A stretch of 64,000 nucleotides of DNA. Origin: Azoarcus sp. Aa7. GTDB lineage: Bacteria > Pseudomonadota > Gammaproteobacteria > Burkholderiales > Rhodocyclaceae. The translations under genes and the position numbers were made by a program. The notes below the pieces were generated by a model. It was not told the DNA's origin. It made no database searches and worked only from the letters and a program-made list of their open reading frames with translations. Numbering within the stretch: position 1 is the first letter of the stretch; every line of letters begins with the position of its first letter. Where the stretch lies: positions 62,001-126,000 of the forward strand of contig NZ_QVLR01000016.1 in NCBI RefSeq assembly GCF_014822185.1, written 5' to 3'. Of this stretch, positions 54,159 to 62,131 are shown piece after piece.

Positions 54159-55247
54159 ATGCAAATCGGCATCCCGAAGGAAATCAAGACGCACGAATAC
54201 CGGGTCGGCGCAACGCCGCACAGCGTGCGCGAACTGGTCGCCCACGGTCATCGGGTGGTCGTGCAGAGCGGTGCCGGCGCGGCGATCGGCCTGGCCGACG
54301 AGCACTACCGTGCCGAAGGCGCGGAAGTCGTCGATACCGCGGAAGAGGTCTATTCCCGCGCCGAACTCGTCATCAAGGTCAAGGAGCCGCAGCCGCAGGA
54401 ATGCGCGCTGCTGCGACCGGGCCAGGTGCTGTTCACCTACCTGCACCTCGCTGCCGACCCGCAACAGACGCGCCTGCTGCTCGCATCCGGAACGACCGCG
54501 ATCGCCTACGAGACCGTCACCAGCCCCTCGGGCGGCCTGCCGCTGCTCGCGCCGATGAGCGAGGTCGCCGGGCGCATGTCGATCCAGGCCGGGGCGAGCT
54601 GCCTCGAGAAACCGCACGGCGGTTCCGGCGTGCTGCTCGGCGGGGTTCCCGGCGTCGCGCCCGCGCGCGTCGTGATCCTCGGCGGCGGCGTGGTCGGCTA
54701 CAACGCCGCGCGCATGGCCGTCGGGCTGGGTGCCGACGTCACCGTCGCCGACCCCTCGCTGGACCGCCTGCGCCGTCTCGACGAACTCTTCGCCGGACGC
54801 ATCCGCACCCGCCACGCGACCGGCGGCGCGATCGAGTCGCTGGTGCTCAAGGCCGACCTCACGATCGGCGCCGCGCTGCTGCCCGGTGCGCGCACGCCCC
54901 GCCTCGTGCCGCGCGAATGGCTGTCGCGTATGCAGCCCGGTTCGGTGCTGGTCGACGTCTCGATCGACCAGGGCGGCTGCTTCGAGAGCAGCCACCCCAC
55001 CACCCACGCCGACCCGACCTACATCGTGGACGGCATCGTGCACTACTGCGTCGCCAACATGCCCGGCGCGGTCGCGCGCACCTCCACCTTCGCCCTCAAC
55101 AGCGCCACCCTGCCCTTCGTGCTCGCGCTCGCCGACAAGGGCTGGCAGCTCGCGACCGCCGAGGACCCGCACCTCGCCGCGGGCGTAAACATCGACGCCG
55201 GGCGCATCGTCTGCCCGGCGGTCGCCGAGGCCTTCGCGGTGGCGTGA
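54159..55247 (+). CDS. ald: Alanine dehydrogenase
   Basis: 362 residues. It catalyses NAD-dependent conversion of alanine to pyruvate and ammonia. Marks: [27 protein letters not shown] (Lys), [10 protein letters not shown] (His), [27 protein letters not shown] (nucleotide-binding) and [18 protein letters not shown]. Length is normal. Start ATG 54159 begins the conserved N-terminus. Upstream is the palindrome described at 54121-54139. A terminator-like hairpin lies after it but its T-run faces the other strand. Confidence 0.95.
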   Translation: MQIGIPKEIKTHEYRVGATPHSVRELVAHGHRVVVQSGAGAAIGLADEHYRAEGAEVVDTAEEVYSRAELVIKVKEPQPQECALLRPGQVLFTYLHLAADPQQTRLLLASGTTAIAYETVTSPSGGLPLLAPMSEVAGRMSIQAGASCLEKPHGGSGVLLGGVPGVAPARVVILGGGVVGYNAARMAVGLGADVTVADPSLDRLRRLDELFAGRIRTRHATGGAIESLVLKADLTIGAALLPGARTPRLVPREWLSRMQPGSVLVDVSIDQGGCFESSHPTTHADPTYIVDGIVHYCVANMPGAVARTSTFALNSATLPFVLALADKGWQLATAEDPHLAAGVNIDAGRIVCPAVAEAFAVA

Positions 55248-55354
55248 GAGTGGGCGGGTGGGGGCATCGGGCGGACGAGGCGCGCCGCGTGCCTCCGCGC
55301 ATGCCCCCGGAAGCGTCGGATTCCTGCGCGAGGGGGTGGAAGGCCGTAGACGTG

Positions 55355-55396
55355 AAAAAGGCCAGAACCCTTGTGCTGTTTGGGATTTCTGGCCTT
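55355..55396 (-). terminator. Terminator of the tRNA-Leu transcript
   Basis: AAGGCCAGAA and TTCTGGCCTT (55358-55367 and 55387-55396) form a 10-bp stem. On the minus strand the stem is followed by a T5 run, so it terminates the leftward tRNA transcript; it also lies downstream of ald on the + strand. Confidence 0.85.
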
Positions 55397-55421
55397 AATC
55401 GGACTGCTTCGGACTTCTAAA

Positions 55422-55506
55422 TGGTGCCTTGGGCGAGACTCGAACTCGCACAGCTTTCGCCACTACCCCCTCAAGATAGCGTGTCTACCAATTTCACCAC
55501 CAAGGC
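55422..55506 (-). tRNA. tRNA-Leu (GAG)
   Basis: An 85-nt class II tRNA with CCA encoded. The acceptor stem is GCCTTGG/CCAAGGC, the D-loop has AATTGGTAGAC, the anticodon GAG is at tRNA positions 35-37 (genomic 55470-55472) with stem CTATC/GGTAG, then a variable arm and T-arm GAGTTCGAGTCTCGC. It decodes CUC/CUU leucine codons. The 3' end is at 55422. Confidence 0.97.
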
Positions 55507-55563
55507 TTCATCGCGTTCCTGCGGTCGCTCGTGGCAGACCGCAATGACTGCGGGAGGGCGCGG

Positions 55564-55594
55564 ATTATAGCCCGGGATGCCGGGTGCTCGTCAA
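55564..55594 (-). promoter_or_regulatory. Promoter of tRNA-Leu
   Basis: On the minus strand TTGACG (55594-55589) and a perfect TATAAT (55569-55564) are separated by 19 bases, followed by about 57 nt of leader to the tRNA 5' end. The -10 is consensus; the spacing is slightly long. Confidence 0.7.
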
Positions 55595-55708
55595 TCGTTG
55601 CCACATGGCGCATCGCAGCGCGGAAAGCCCGGGCCGGGCGTGAGGGATTACCGCGATCCGTGCCAGGGCGATAGTTAGAATGCCTTCCGTATATCGGAGT
55701 GGCATGAT

Positions 55709-56107
55709 ATGGGCAATCATACTGCGTATCTGAGTGGTCTTTGCGTGCTCGCGAGCAGCATCGCTGCGTCCGGCGGAGCTGCCGCAACCGGCATCGAAAC
55801 GGTGTGGACGTGCTGGTACGACGGTTCGGCATCCGTGTTGTGCAGCCTGCTGACCGCGCCCCCACCGATGGACGAAACGTCCGCCGAATCCGCGGTACCG
55901 TGGCTTGTGCCGACGAGCGAGCGCATCCGCCGGCCGCTGCCGGCCATCGTGCATGTGATCAGCCAGGACCCTGCACAGTTCGCCAGCCGCACCGTGCGCA
56001 TCCCCCTGCACAACTACGCGCACAACATGGATGCGGTGGAGCAGCTTGCGGATGCGGTGATGTGCGGCGGGCGCGACGACTGCCGCGTGCAGTTCGAGCG
56101 CGGCTAG
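55709..56107 (+). CDS. Hypothetical protein with possible signal peptide
   Basis: 132 residues beginning MGNHTAYLSGLCVLASSIAA, which could be a signal peptide or membrane anchor. The rest has four cysteines (CWYDG, LCSLL, MCGGRDDC) and no motif I recognise. The C-terminal part (IPLHNYAHNMDAVEQLADAVMCGG) looks ordered. The gene ends by overlapping the convergent 56104-56580 gene by four bases. Its composition is close to that of the genome. Function unknown. Confidence 0.55.
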   Translation: MGNHTAYLSGLCVLASSIAASGGAAATGIETVWTCWYDGSASVLCSLLTAPPPMDETSAESAVPWLVPTSERIRRPLPAIVHVISQDPAQFASRTVRIPLHNYAHNMDAVEQLADAVMCGGRDDCRVQFERG

Positions 56108-56580
56108 TCGTCCGCGCGATACAGGGCATACACGCTCAGCAGTCCGAATCCCAGGATCAGCAGCCACTTCAGCGACGACGCAGCACCCGACACCGCGTAC
56201 AGCGGCGCCACCCCGAAGCGCGGTACCTCCGTGAGCCACCAGTGCAAGGCATTCTCCAGCGCGTCGAAGCACGCCGCGGCCGGCAGGAGCCACATCAGGA
56301 CGCGCCGGAAGGCAGGCCCAAGTGCGGCGGCCACGCCCGCGCGCGTCGCCCACAGATAGCCGAACAGCCCATACGCGAGCAGCAACGCGACGTCCGCCGG
56401 CAGGTGGCTGCGGTAGCGCGCGAGATCGGCCGGAGACCAGAAGTGGATGATCTGCCCGAAGGTCCTGGGCGTGAAGGCGAACTGGAGCGCCAGCACGCCG
56501 GGATCGAGGGGTGCGAGATACCAGAAGAGACCGGCACCGAGCGCCAGCGTGGTCAGGCCGGAGATCCATACGGCGCGCAT
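56104..56580 (-). CDS. Hypothetical multi-pass membrane protein
   Basis: 158 residues with four predicted membrane segments (TTLALGAGLFWYLA, VALLLAYGLFGYLW, VLMWLLPAAACFDALENAL, LKWLLILGFGLLSVYALY). ATG 56580 has AAAGG about seven bases upstream, so the start is chosen there rather than an upstream ATG. It matches no family I can name from sequence. No partner genes suggest a function. It converges with the preceding gene and overlaps its stop. Confidence 0.7.
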   Translation of the reverse strand: MRAVWISGLTTLALGAGLFWYLAPLDPGVLALQFAFTPRTFGQIIHFWSPADLARYRSHLPADVALLLAYGLFGYLWATRAGVAAALGPAFRRVLMWLLPAAACFDALENALHWWLTEVPRFGVAPLYAVSGAASSLKWLLILGFGLLSVYALYRADD

Positions 56581-56682
56581 CGCAGTACCTTTCTGTGAAG
56601 CTATCCAGGCGGCAATCAAGGACGGAGGTGCTGTCCAGTAAAGCGTACAACGATATCAGACCGCGTTACTACGGCTCCGGAT

Positions 56683-56731
56683 ATAACATATACTTTAACG
56701 AAGTCCGGTTTAACGGTAATGTTTATGTTAT
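56683..56731. promoter_or_regulatory. hipBA promoter/operator candidate
   Basis: An AT-rich upstream region has ATAACATA at 56683-56690 and its inverse TATGTTAT at 56724-56731, which runs into the hipB start codon. Between them TTTAACG occurs twice (56694-56700 and 56709-56715). Such paired sites fit autorepression by the HipB dimer. Confidence 0.5.
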
Positions 56732-57098
56732 GTCGAAATCGTCCCTAGCGCTCAGCTCCCTGCCTCCGGAGGTGACTGCGTCGCTGCAGGCCCTCGGGGA
56801 GCAGCTTGCGCTCGCACGCCTGCGGCGCAAGGAATCCCAGAAGCAGTGGGCGGGCCGCCTGGGGGTGTCCGCCCCGACCCTGATCCGGCTGGAAAAGGGC
56901 GATCCCTCGGTCAGCATGGGGGTGTATGCAACGGCACTGTGGCTGCTCGGACTGTCGGACGGCCTTGCCGAACTCGCCGAGCCGGGCAAGGACGTACGTG
57001 CACTGGAGGCCGACGTCCGTCAGGCAAGCCGGCTTCGCGCGACGAGGACGCGGACGGCGCGAGCGGCGCAGCTGGGCAGGAAGGGAGGGGAGCAATGA
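56730..57098 (+). CDS. hipB: HipB-like XRE antitoxin
   Basis: 122 residues. The XRE helix-turn-helix spans about 28-85: LGEQLALARLRRKESQKQWAGRLGVSAPTLIRLEKGDPSVSMGVYATALWLLG. A C-terminal basic tail (LRATRTRTARAAQLGRKGG) is consistent with interaction with toxin and DNA. The start ATG 56730 follows an AT-rich operator-like region. The stop overlaps the hipA start by ATGA, so antitoxin and toxin are coupled. Confidence 0.9.
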   Translation: MSKSSLALSSLPPEVTASLQALGEQLALARLRRKESQKQWAGRLGVSAPTLIRLEKGDPSVSMGVYATALWLLGLSDGLAELAEPGKDVRALEADVRQASRLRATRTRTARAAQLGRKGGEQ

Positions 57099-58315
57099 GC
57101 CAGCACGCCGCGCCGCCCGACACGCTCCATCTCTGGTACCTGGGCAAGCCGGATGCTCCCGTCCCGGTCGGCGAGCTCAATCTGGTCATGAACCGTCGCG
57201 GCGTGTCGTTGCGCTATGCGGAGGCCTGGCTCCGGCACGGCTTTGCGCTCAGCGAGGACCTCCCGCTCAGCGATGTCGAACATTTCCCGAAGGAAAAGGA
57301 TACGGCCGCCGGCGCGGTCGATGACGCCCGGCCGGACCGCTGGGGCGAGCGTGTGATCCGCCTCCTCGATCGTCCGCCGCGACTCTCCCTGCTGGAATTT
57401 CTGTATTACGCTGGCGATGACCGCTTCGGCGCGCTGGGGGTCTCGACTTCCGCGACGGCCTACCTCCCGCGCGAGATCGGACCCCTGCCGAAACTCGCCG
57501 ACGTCGAGGCCGTGCACGACGTGGTGCGCCGGGTCTTGGCGAAGGAGCCGGTCGACGAACGGCAACGGAAGCTGATCGCGCCGGGTGTGACGATGGGCGG
57601 CGCACGCCCGAAGGCCTTGTTTCAGCTCGAAGGCGAGGAGTGGGTCCTCAAGTTCGCCGAGGACGACCGGCCCGCGGAGCCCCTGATCGAGCATGCTGCG
57701 ATGACGCTGGCGGCCAAAGCGGGAGTCACCGTCGCCGAAACGCGACCCGTTTCATTCGGGAATGGCGTCGCCGTGGCGATCCGGCGTTTCGACCGCGAGG
57801 CAGGCCGACGTCTGCATGCGCTTTCCGCGAACGTTGCCCTGAAGGCCGCGGGCGTCGAACTGTCCTATCCCAACCTCGCCCTCCTGCTGCGGCGGCGTGG
57901 CGCCACCGACATCAACCGGACGCAGATGCATGAGCTGTTCCGGCGCCTGGTGTTCAATATCCTCATCGACAACACCGACGACCACGAGAAGAACCACGTT
58001 CTCCTAGTCCGGGCGGACCACCAGTATGTCCTCGCGCCGGCTTTCGACGTCCTGCCCATCGGGCAGTCACTCGGCTACCAGGCGATGGTGGTCGGAACAC
58101 GGGGCGCGGAATCGTCCGTCGAGAATGCGCTGACCGCGGCCGCGCAATACTGGCTGACGCCGCAAGGCGCATTGGCTGAAGCGCGCCGGGTGGCCCGGGC
58201 GGTCGACGCTTGGCGTGCGCACTTCGCCGCCGAGGGGGTTTCCGACGCCGTCATCGACGAGCTGGTCCTCCACATCGATCGGCCCTTCCTGCTGGAGCAG
58301 CGGCAAGCCCTGTAG
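57095..58315 (+). CDS. hipA: HipA-type serine/threonine kinase toxin
   Basis: 406 residues. HipA phosphorylates targets such as glutamyl-tRNA synthetase and induces dormancy. The N-terminal HipA domain has LGKPDAPVPVGELNLV and DVEHFPKEKDTAAGAVDDARPDRWGERV. The kinase domain has the G-loop VTMGGARPKALFQ (167-178), the Lys in EEWVLKFAED, the catalytic loop NILIDNTDDHEKNHVLL with Asp295 and Asn300, and metal-binding Asp318 in FDVLP. The length is close to that of E. coli HipA (440 residues). All key kinase residues are present. Confidence 0.92.
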   Translation: MSQHAAPPDTLHLWYLGKPDAPVPVGELNLVMNRRGVSLRYAEAWLRHGFALSEDLPLSDVEHFPKEKDTAAGAVDDARPDRWGERVIRLLDRPPRLSLLEFLYYAGDDRFGALGVSTSATAYLPREIGPLPKLADVEAVHDVVRRVLAKEPVDERQRKLIAPGVTMGGARPKALFQLEGEEWVLKFAEDDRPAEPLIEHAAMTLAAKAGVTVAETRPVSFGNGVAVAIRRFDREAGRRLHALSANVALKAAGVELSYPNLALLLRRRGATDINRTQMHELFRRLVFNILIDNTDDHEKNHVLLVRADHQYVLAPAFDVLPIGQSLGYQAMVVGTRGAESSVENALTAAAQYWLTPQGALAEARRVARAVDAWRAHFAAEGVSDAVIDELVLHIDRPFLLEQRQAL

Positions 58316-58593
58316 TTCGTGCCGATGAACCCAAGCCCGCAATGCTGGGTGGGTGAATCGTGGTCTGACCCGGTTTTCCTTCAATGTCATCGCTGGCGAA
58401 GCCAATGGCGTTCGCCGAATGGGTGACGAGGGCTGTCGCCGTTTTCCATCCGGACTGCCAGGCGACCAGCCGCACAGCAAACCGGCGATCTCAGAGATGG
58501 CTAGTCGCGGCGATCGACAAAAGCCCGTGTATGGCTTATCATCATGCGCTAATGAGGGTAGTTCCGCCCATATTTCGAATATTGCGATCAATA
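58316..58593. other. Region upstream of the methyltransferase
   Basis: 278 bp separate hipA from the methyltransferase ATG. It is less GC-rich towards its right end and holds no obvious gene; small open frames here lack a ribosome-binding site. An ATG at 58552 is in frame with the methyltransferase and would add 14 residues. A promoter is expected near 58530-58590. Confidence 0.5.
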
Positions 58594-59712
58594 ATGCCAA
58601 AAATCATAGACCTATTCGCAGGGGCTGGCGGACTGAGCCTAGGTGCAGCGCGTGCCGGATTCGAAGTCTCGGCTGCAGTGGAACTTGATAGTTTCGCAGC
58701 ACAAACGCACACGACAAATTTCCCTAACTCGATCCACATTTGCACGGACATTACGTCTTTAACTGGTGCGAAATTGTTATCGGAAGCCAATCTGAGGGCC
58801 GGCGAGGTAGATGGGCTTATAGGAGGCCCCCCCTGCCAGGGATTCAGCACCATCGGAAAGCGGGACGAAAATGATCGGCGAAACGACCTTTTCGGGCATT
58901 TTTTTCGCTTGGTTTCTGAGGTTCGCCCAGCATTTTTTTTAGCTGAAAACGTTCCTGGGATATTGGACCAGAAATACGATGGAATCCGGAATCGCGCCTT
59001 TCTTCAGCTAAGATCCGAATATCGCTTACTCGATCCCCTCATCGTAAAGGCCAATCTTTACGGTGCCCCGACGACTCGTACGCGTATTTTTTTTATCGGA
59101 TACCGACCCGGAAAATTCAAGCGAGGTCTTAGCATTGAGGAAATGGCGCCAGCTTCCGACGTTGAAGCAACAACGGTAGGCAAGGCCCTGGCAGGGCTAC
59201 CTCAACAGATCAATTCTGGCTGGATTACAGCGGCAGACGGGTGGCGTCCGATCGAATCGAGGGGAACCGGAAAATACTTCGAGAGAATTCAAAATGCCGT
59301 TCCGAACGGAATCGGAGAACCCCTTTCGTTGGCACGGTACCTTGAAAGAGGCTTCGTTTCGGGATGCATGGGAACACGCCACACCCCCGACGTAATTCGC
59401 CGCTTCGAAGCGCTTGCACACGGGGAGAAAGATTGGGTTTCGAAAGCTATTAGGCTTGACCCAAATGGCTATTGCCCGACGCTTAGAGCGGGGACGGCAA
59501 AAGACAAAGGTAGCTTCCAAGCGGTGCGGCCAATTCATTTCGACTCTCCGCGGGTAATTACACCAAGAGAAGCCGCTAGACTTCAGGGATTCCCCGATTG
59601 GTTCGTATTCCATGATACAAAATGGCATAGTTTCAGACAGATAGGGAATAGCGTCAGTCCGATAGTCGCCGAAGACATCCTAAAGAAGGTCTTTCAGAAC
59701 ATGACTCTCTGA
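58594..59712 (+). CDS. DNA (cytosine-5)-methyltransferase
   Basis: 372 residues with all m5C methyltransferase motifs. Motif I is IDLFAGAGGLSLG. Motif IV is GGPPCQGFS with catalytic Cys81. Motif VI is ENVPG (119-123), VIII is RTRIF and X is QIGNSVSP. The target-recognition region lies roughly 200-290. It methylates a specific double-stranded DNA site, presumably protecting the host from the endonuclease activity encoded opposite. Start: MPKIIDLF at 58594 fits family N-termini. The DNA is clearly more AT-rich than flanking genes, and the stop overlaps the convergent gene by 19 bp. Recognition sequence unknown. Confidence 0.95.
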   Translation: MPKIIDLFAGAGGLSLGAARAGFEVSAAVELDSFAAQTHTTNFPNSIHICTDITSLTGAKLLSEANLRAGEVDGLIGGPPCQGFSTIGKRDENDRRNDLFGHFFRLVSEVRPAFFLAENVPGILDQKYDGIRNRAFLQLRSEYRLLDPLIVKANLYGAPTTRTRIFFIGYRPGKFKRGLSIEEMAPASDVEATTVGKALAGLPQQINSGWITAADGWRPIESRGTGKYFERIQNAVPNGIGEPLSLARYLERGFVSGCMGTRHTPDVIRRFEALAHGEKDWVSKAIRLDPNGYCPTLRAGTAKDKGSFQAVRPIHFDSPRVITPREAARLQGFPDWFVFHDTKWHSFRQIGNSVSPIVAEDILKKVFQNMTL

Positions 59713-60704
59713 TAATTCGGGTAATACCGATAGTATTTCTTATAATTCTCGACCGCCTCAACAGATTCCCTATTATTTCTTCCAAAATTAAACCCGAGTT
59801 GGGTCAATATTTCTTCCGCTGAGCCTCCAGGTAATAGCCGATCGATCGAAATTTTCTCTTTAACGGTTAGTGCGGGGACGGAAATTTTATTGAAATTCTC
59901 CCAGTCCAGATTTTGGTATCCCCAATTATTAAGTCCTGTCTTATCGAGAAAATCATTCTTTTCGCCATCTCGAAGTACGATTACTGTAAACGTAAGCATC
60001 TGATGAGGTCCGTCCTGATATGCGCAGGAAAGCAGCGGCTGAATATAGACGCCTTCAGAAAGCCTTCTTCCGTCAAAAGCCGTCGTAATCGCATCGCGTG
60101 ACGCCCCGAGCAGCATTTTCGGAAAACGAATCGGGCTCAAATCATCCGGGGAGTACCCCGTCGGTAGAAAATCTCCAAGTCGCGTATCCAGTTGCTTGAA
60201 AAGCCGATCCCTTTTTTCGTCCACCGTCTCTTGTCGGCCGTCGTAATGATGGAGGCCAGGGCTCATTGCTTCCGGATTCGCGTTTAGCGTGACCTTTAAG
60301 ACGTCGCCAACCCTTAGTTTGACGACGAGTGCTTGAATTTCCTGCAACTGTTCTCTTAGCTCCTTCGCAGAAGCATAATCTAGCCAAATGATTGTCGGTG
60401 TTTCGGAGTTATATCGATCGATAAAATCCCCGCTCTTCTGGCGAAAATTCTGAATGCACCTCAACGGCAAGTTGAACGTTTGGCGCAGAAACGCCTGTTC
60501 GTCCATTTCTATGGATAACATTGAGCGAAGACCAAAATGGGAATGCAGCAGTTTGAAGTCCTCAAGAAAAGCCGCTCCAAAGCTTACGTACCTATAGTCC
60601 GGAATCGGAATGTACCGGTTCAAGCGAGTCAATAGATCGATAAAAAGCATCCGATCAACGGACTTGTTTTGTCGCATATGGTACGGGACATTCGCGCCGC
60701 TCAT
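59694..60704 (-). CDS. Unrecognised protein of the Vsr-GHKL cassette, possibly SAM-methyltransferase-like
   Basis: 336 residues from ATG 60704, which has AGGAG six bases upstream inside the end of the ATPase gene, so it is coupled to it. No family is recognised with certainty. Its first 120 residues resemble a Rossmann methyltransferase: YRYVSFGAAFLEDFKLL as a first strand with glycine, SIEMD (64-68) as the acidic end of the second strand and IIWLDYAS (105-112) as the fourth strand. There are no zinc or nuclease motifs I can see. The C-terminal two thirds (IYIQPLLSCAYQDGPHQMLTFTVIV and onward) is unfamiliar. Third gene of the operon; its stop overlaps the methyltransferase stop. Function unknown. 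Confidence 0.8.
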   Translation of the reverse strand: MSGANVPYHMRQNKSVDRMLFIDLLTRLNRYIPIPDYRYVSFGAAFLEDFKLLHSHFGLRSMLSIEMDEQAFLRQTFNLPLRCIQNFRQKSGDFIDRYNSETPTIIWLDYASAKELREQLQEIQALVVKLRVGDVLKVTLNANPEAMSPGLHHYDGRQETVDEKRDRLFKQLDTRLGDFLPTGYSPDDLSPIRFPKMLLGASRDAITTAFDGRRLSEGVYIQPLLSCAYQDGPHQMLTFTVIVLRDGEKNDFLDKTGLNNWGYQNLDWENFNKISVPALTVKEKISIDRLLPGGSAEEILTQLGFNFGRNNRESVEAVENYKKYYRYYPNYQRVMF

Positions 60705-60706
60705 TT

Positions 60707-62131
60707 CTAGCTCCTCGCTTTCTTCAGATAAGCGTCGAAACAAGCTTTCCCGACGTCGCCCGGGGCCACGTCCTCATCTTCGAAAAGATAGTATGCAACA
60801 TCCTTGATTTCGCTAAGGCTCTTACCAAATCGAATAATTTTTACCGGGTCATGCTCCTTCGGCACTGCTAACGAAGGTACATATTTTTTTTCGTCTATAC
60901 GATTCTGGACATTAGTCCAATCCAACGTCTTTTCCCCGAATAATAGATCCTCCATCTGAACGGGCTTCGCCCGTCCTGAGATCTGTCGTTCCGCCTCGAC
61001 GTTTCCTTTCCAAGTATTAGTATGATTCGTAAAACGCTTTAAACCGTCGCGCATATAATCTTTAATGTAAAGAAAAACATCCGAAGACGTATCAACGCCT
61101 CGCTTTGTGGTGGTGACGGGAAGTTTCCAAGCATCATTTGATCTGAAGACAACGACTCCGGCGATCCCGATGAATTGACTGTGATAGCTCGGTACGCCCG
61201 CCTCACCCCAACCAGTCAAACGGGTTTTGTCGTTGTAAACCACCACGCGATCATTGCAAATGATTGTCCAACCTGCGTCTTCTCTACTTCTCTTGGTTTT
61301 TTGCTCTTCGTCCAGCTCGTCGTCTGTTAGCATTTGCGAGTGAAAGCCGACCGCCATGCTAATCTCGACGCCATCCTTTACGGACCGATAGAGGTAGGGC
61401 TCGATCCGCTCGTCCTTCGGGCGATCGTCTTCGGACCACAGTAGGCTAAATTGTCTTGCGAAGATTTCTTCGTCATTTATGAAAACGCGAAATCCCTTTC
61501 TAATGATGAAACTAAAGTGATGAGAGACGAGGTTATATAGGTCCTTTCCAAAGGATGATACGCCCGACTCGGCAAAACGTTGCGCTATCCCCGTATTAAG
61601 CTGCGTTACGACTATTTCTGTCCCTAAATTTGGCCGGCGTGAATCGCGTATATTTTCTATATCGAGTTCCCAGTCGCTATCATCCGACATCCATTTCGGA
61701 GTGATGCTAACTGAAAATGCCCGTTCTTTCGTATAGGATTTGACGATCGCGTTTCTACCCATTTTAAAAATCGCGCGCTTCATCCCGATGCCGTACATGC
61801 CGACCGTTGGTATGTCTGCGTCTGCTTCGTCTTCCTCTTTTGGGCGACCCATCATGAATGCATAACGCCTAGCTAGGTCGAACGGGATGCCTCCACAATT
61901 GTCCTCAATGGAAAATCTGTCCGTTCCAAAGGAAATCTTCGCCCAGTAACCGGCGTAGGGCTTAGTCGCATCAGTTGGAGGCTTGCGTGTCCGTTGAACT
62001 CCATCGACGCAGTTATCCAGTAAGTCCAAAATGGCGTCCATAAGATCGATATCCCTAGTAAGCATATCGATAAAGAACCTCTTGGTTGGACCAGCCGCCG
62101 CTCGCTCTGAATTGATTTTTTTATTAGTCAT
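60707..62131 (-). CDS. GHKL ATPase (MutL/MORC/Hsp90-like) of a restriction-modification cassette
   Basis: 474 residues. The Bergerat ATP-binding fold is at the N-terminus. N-box LDLLDNCVDG (Asn40), G1 motif EDNCGGIPF (77-83) and G2 glycine loop VGMYGIGMKRAI (110-121). After a transducer-like middle (about 230-340) comes a helical C-terminal part. No nuclease, zinc or DNA-binding motif is recognised. Bacterial relatives of MutL and MORC are known from restriction-modification neighbourhoods, where they are thought to act as ATP-driven clamps with a methyltransferase or nuclease. It overlaps the Vsr stop by ATGA, so it is translated with it. Confidence 0.85.
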   Translation of the reverse strand: MTNKKINSERAAAGPTKRFFIDMLTRDIDLMDAILDLLDNCVDGVQRTRKPPTDATKPYAGYWAKISFGTDRFSIEDNCGGIPFDLARRYAFMMGRPKEEDEADADIPTVGMYGIGMKRAIFKMGRNAIVKSYTKERAFSVSITPKWMSDDSDWELDIENIRDSRRPNLGTEIVVTQLNTGIAQRFAESGVSSFGKDLYNLVSHHFSFIIRKGFRVFINDEEIFARQFSLLWSEDDRPKDERIEPYLYRSVKDGVEISMAVGFHSQMLTDDELDEEQKTKRSREDAGWTIICNDRVVVYNDKTRLTGWGEAGVPSYHSQFIGIAGVVVFRSNDAWKLPVTTTKRGVDTSSDVFLYIKDYMRDGLKRFTNHTNTWKGNVEAERQISGRAKPVQMEDLLFGEKTLDWTNVQNRIDEKKYVPSLAVPKEHDPVKIIRFGKSLSEIKDVAYYLFEDEDVAPGDVGKACFDAYLKKARS

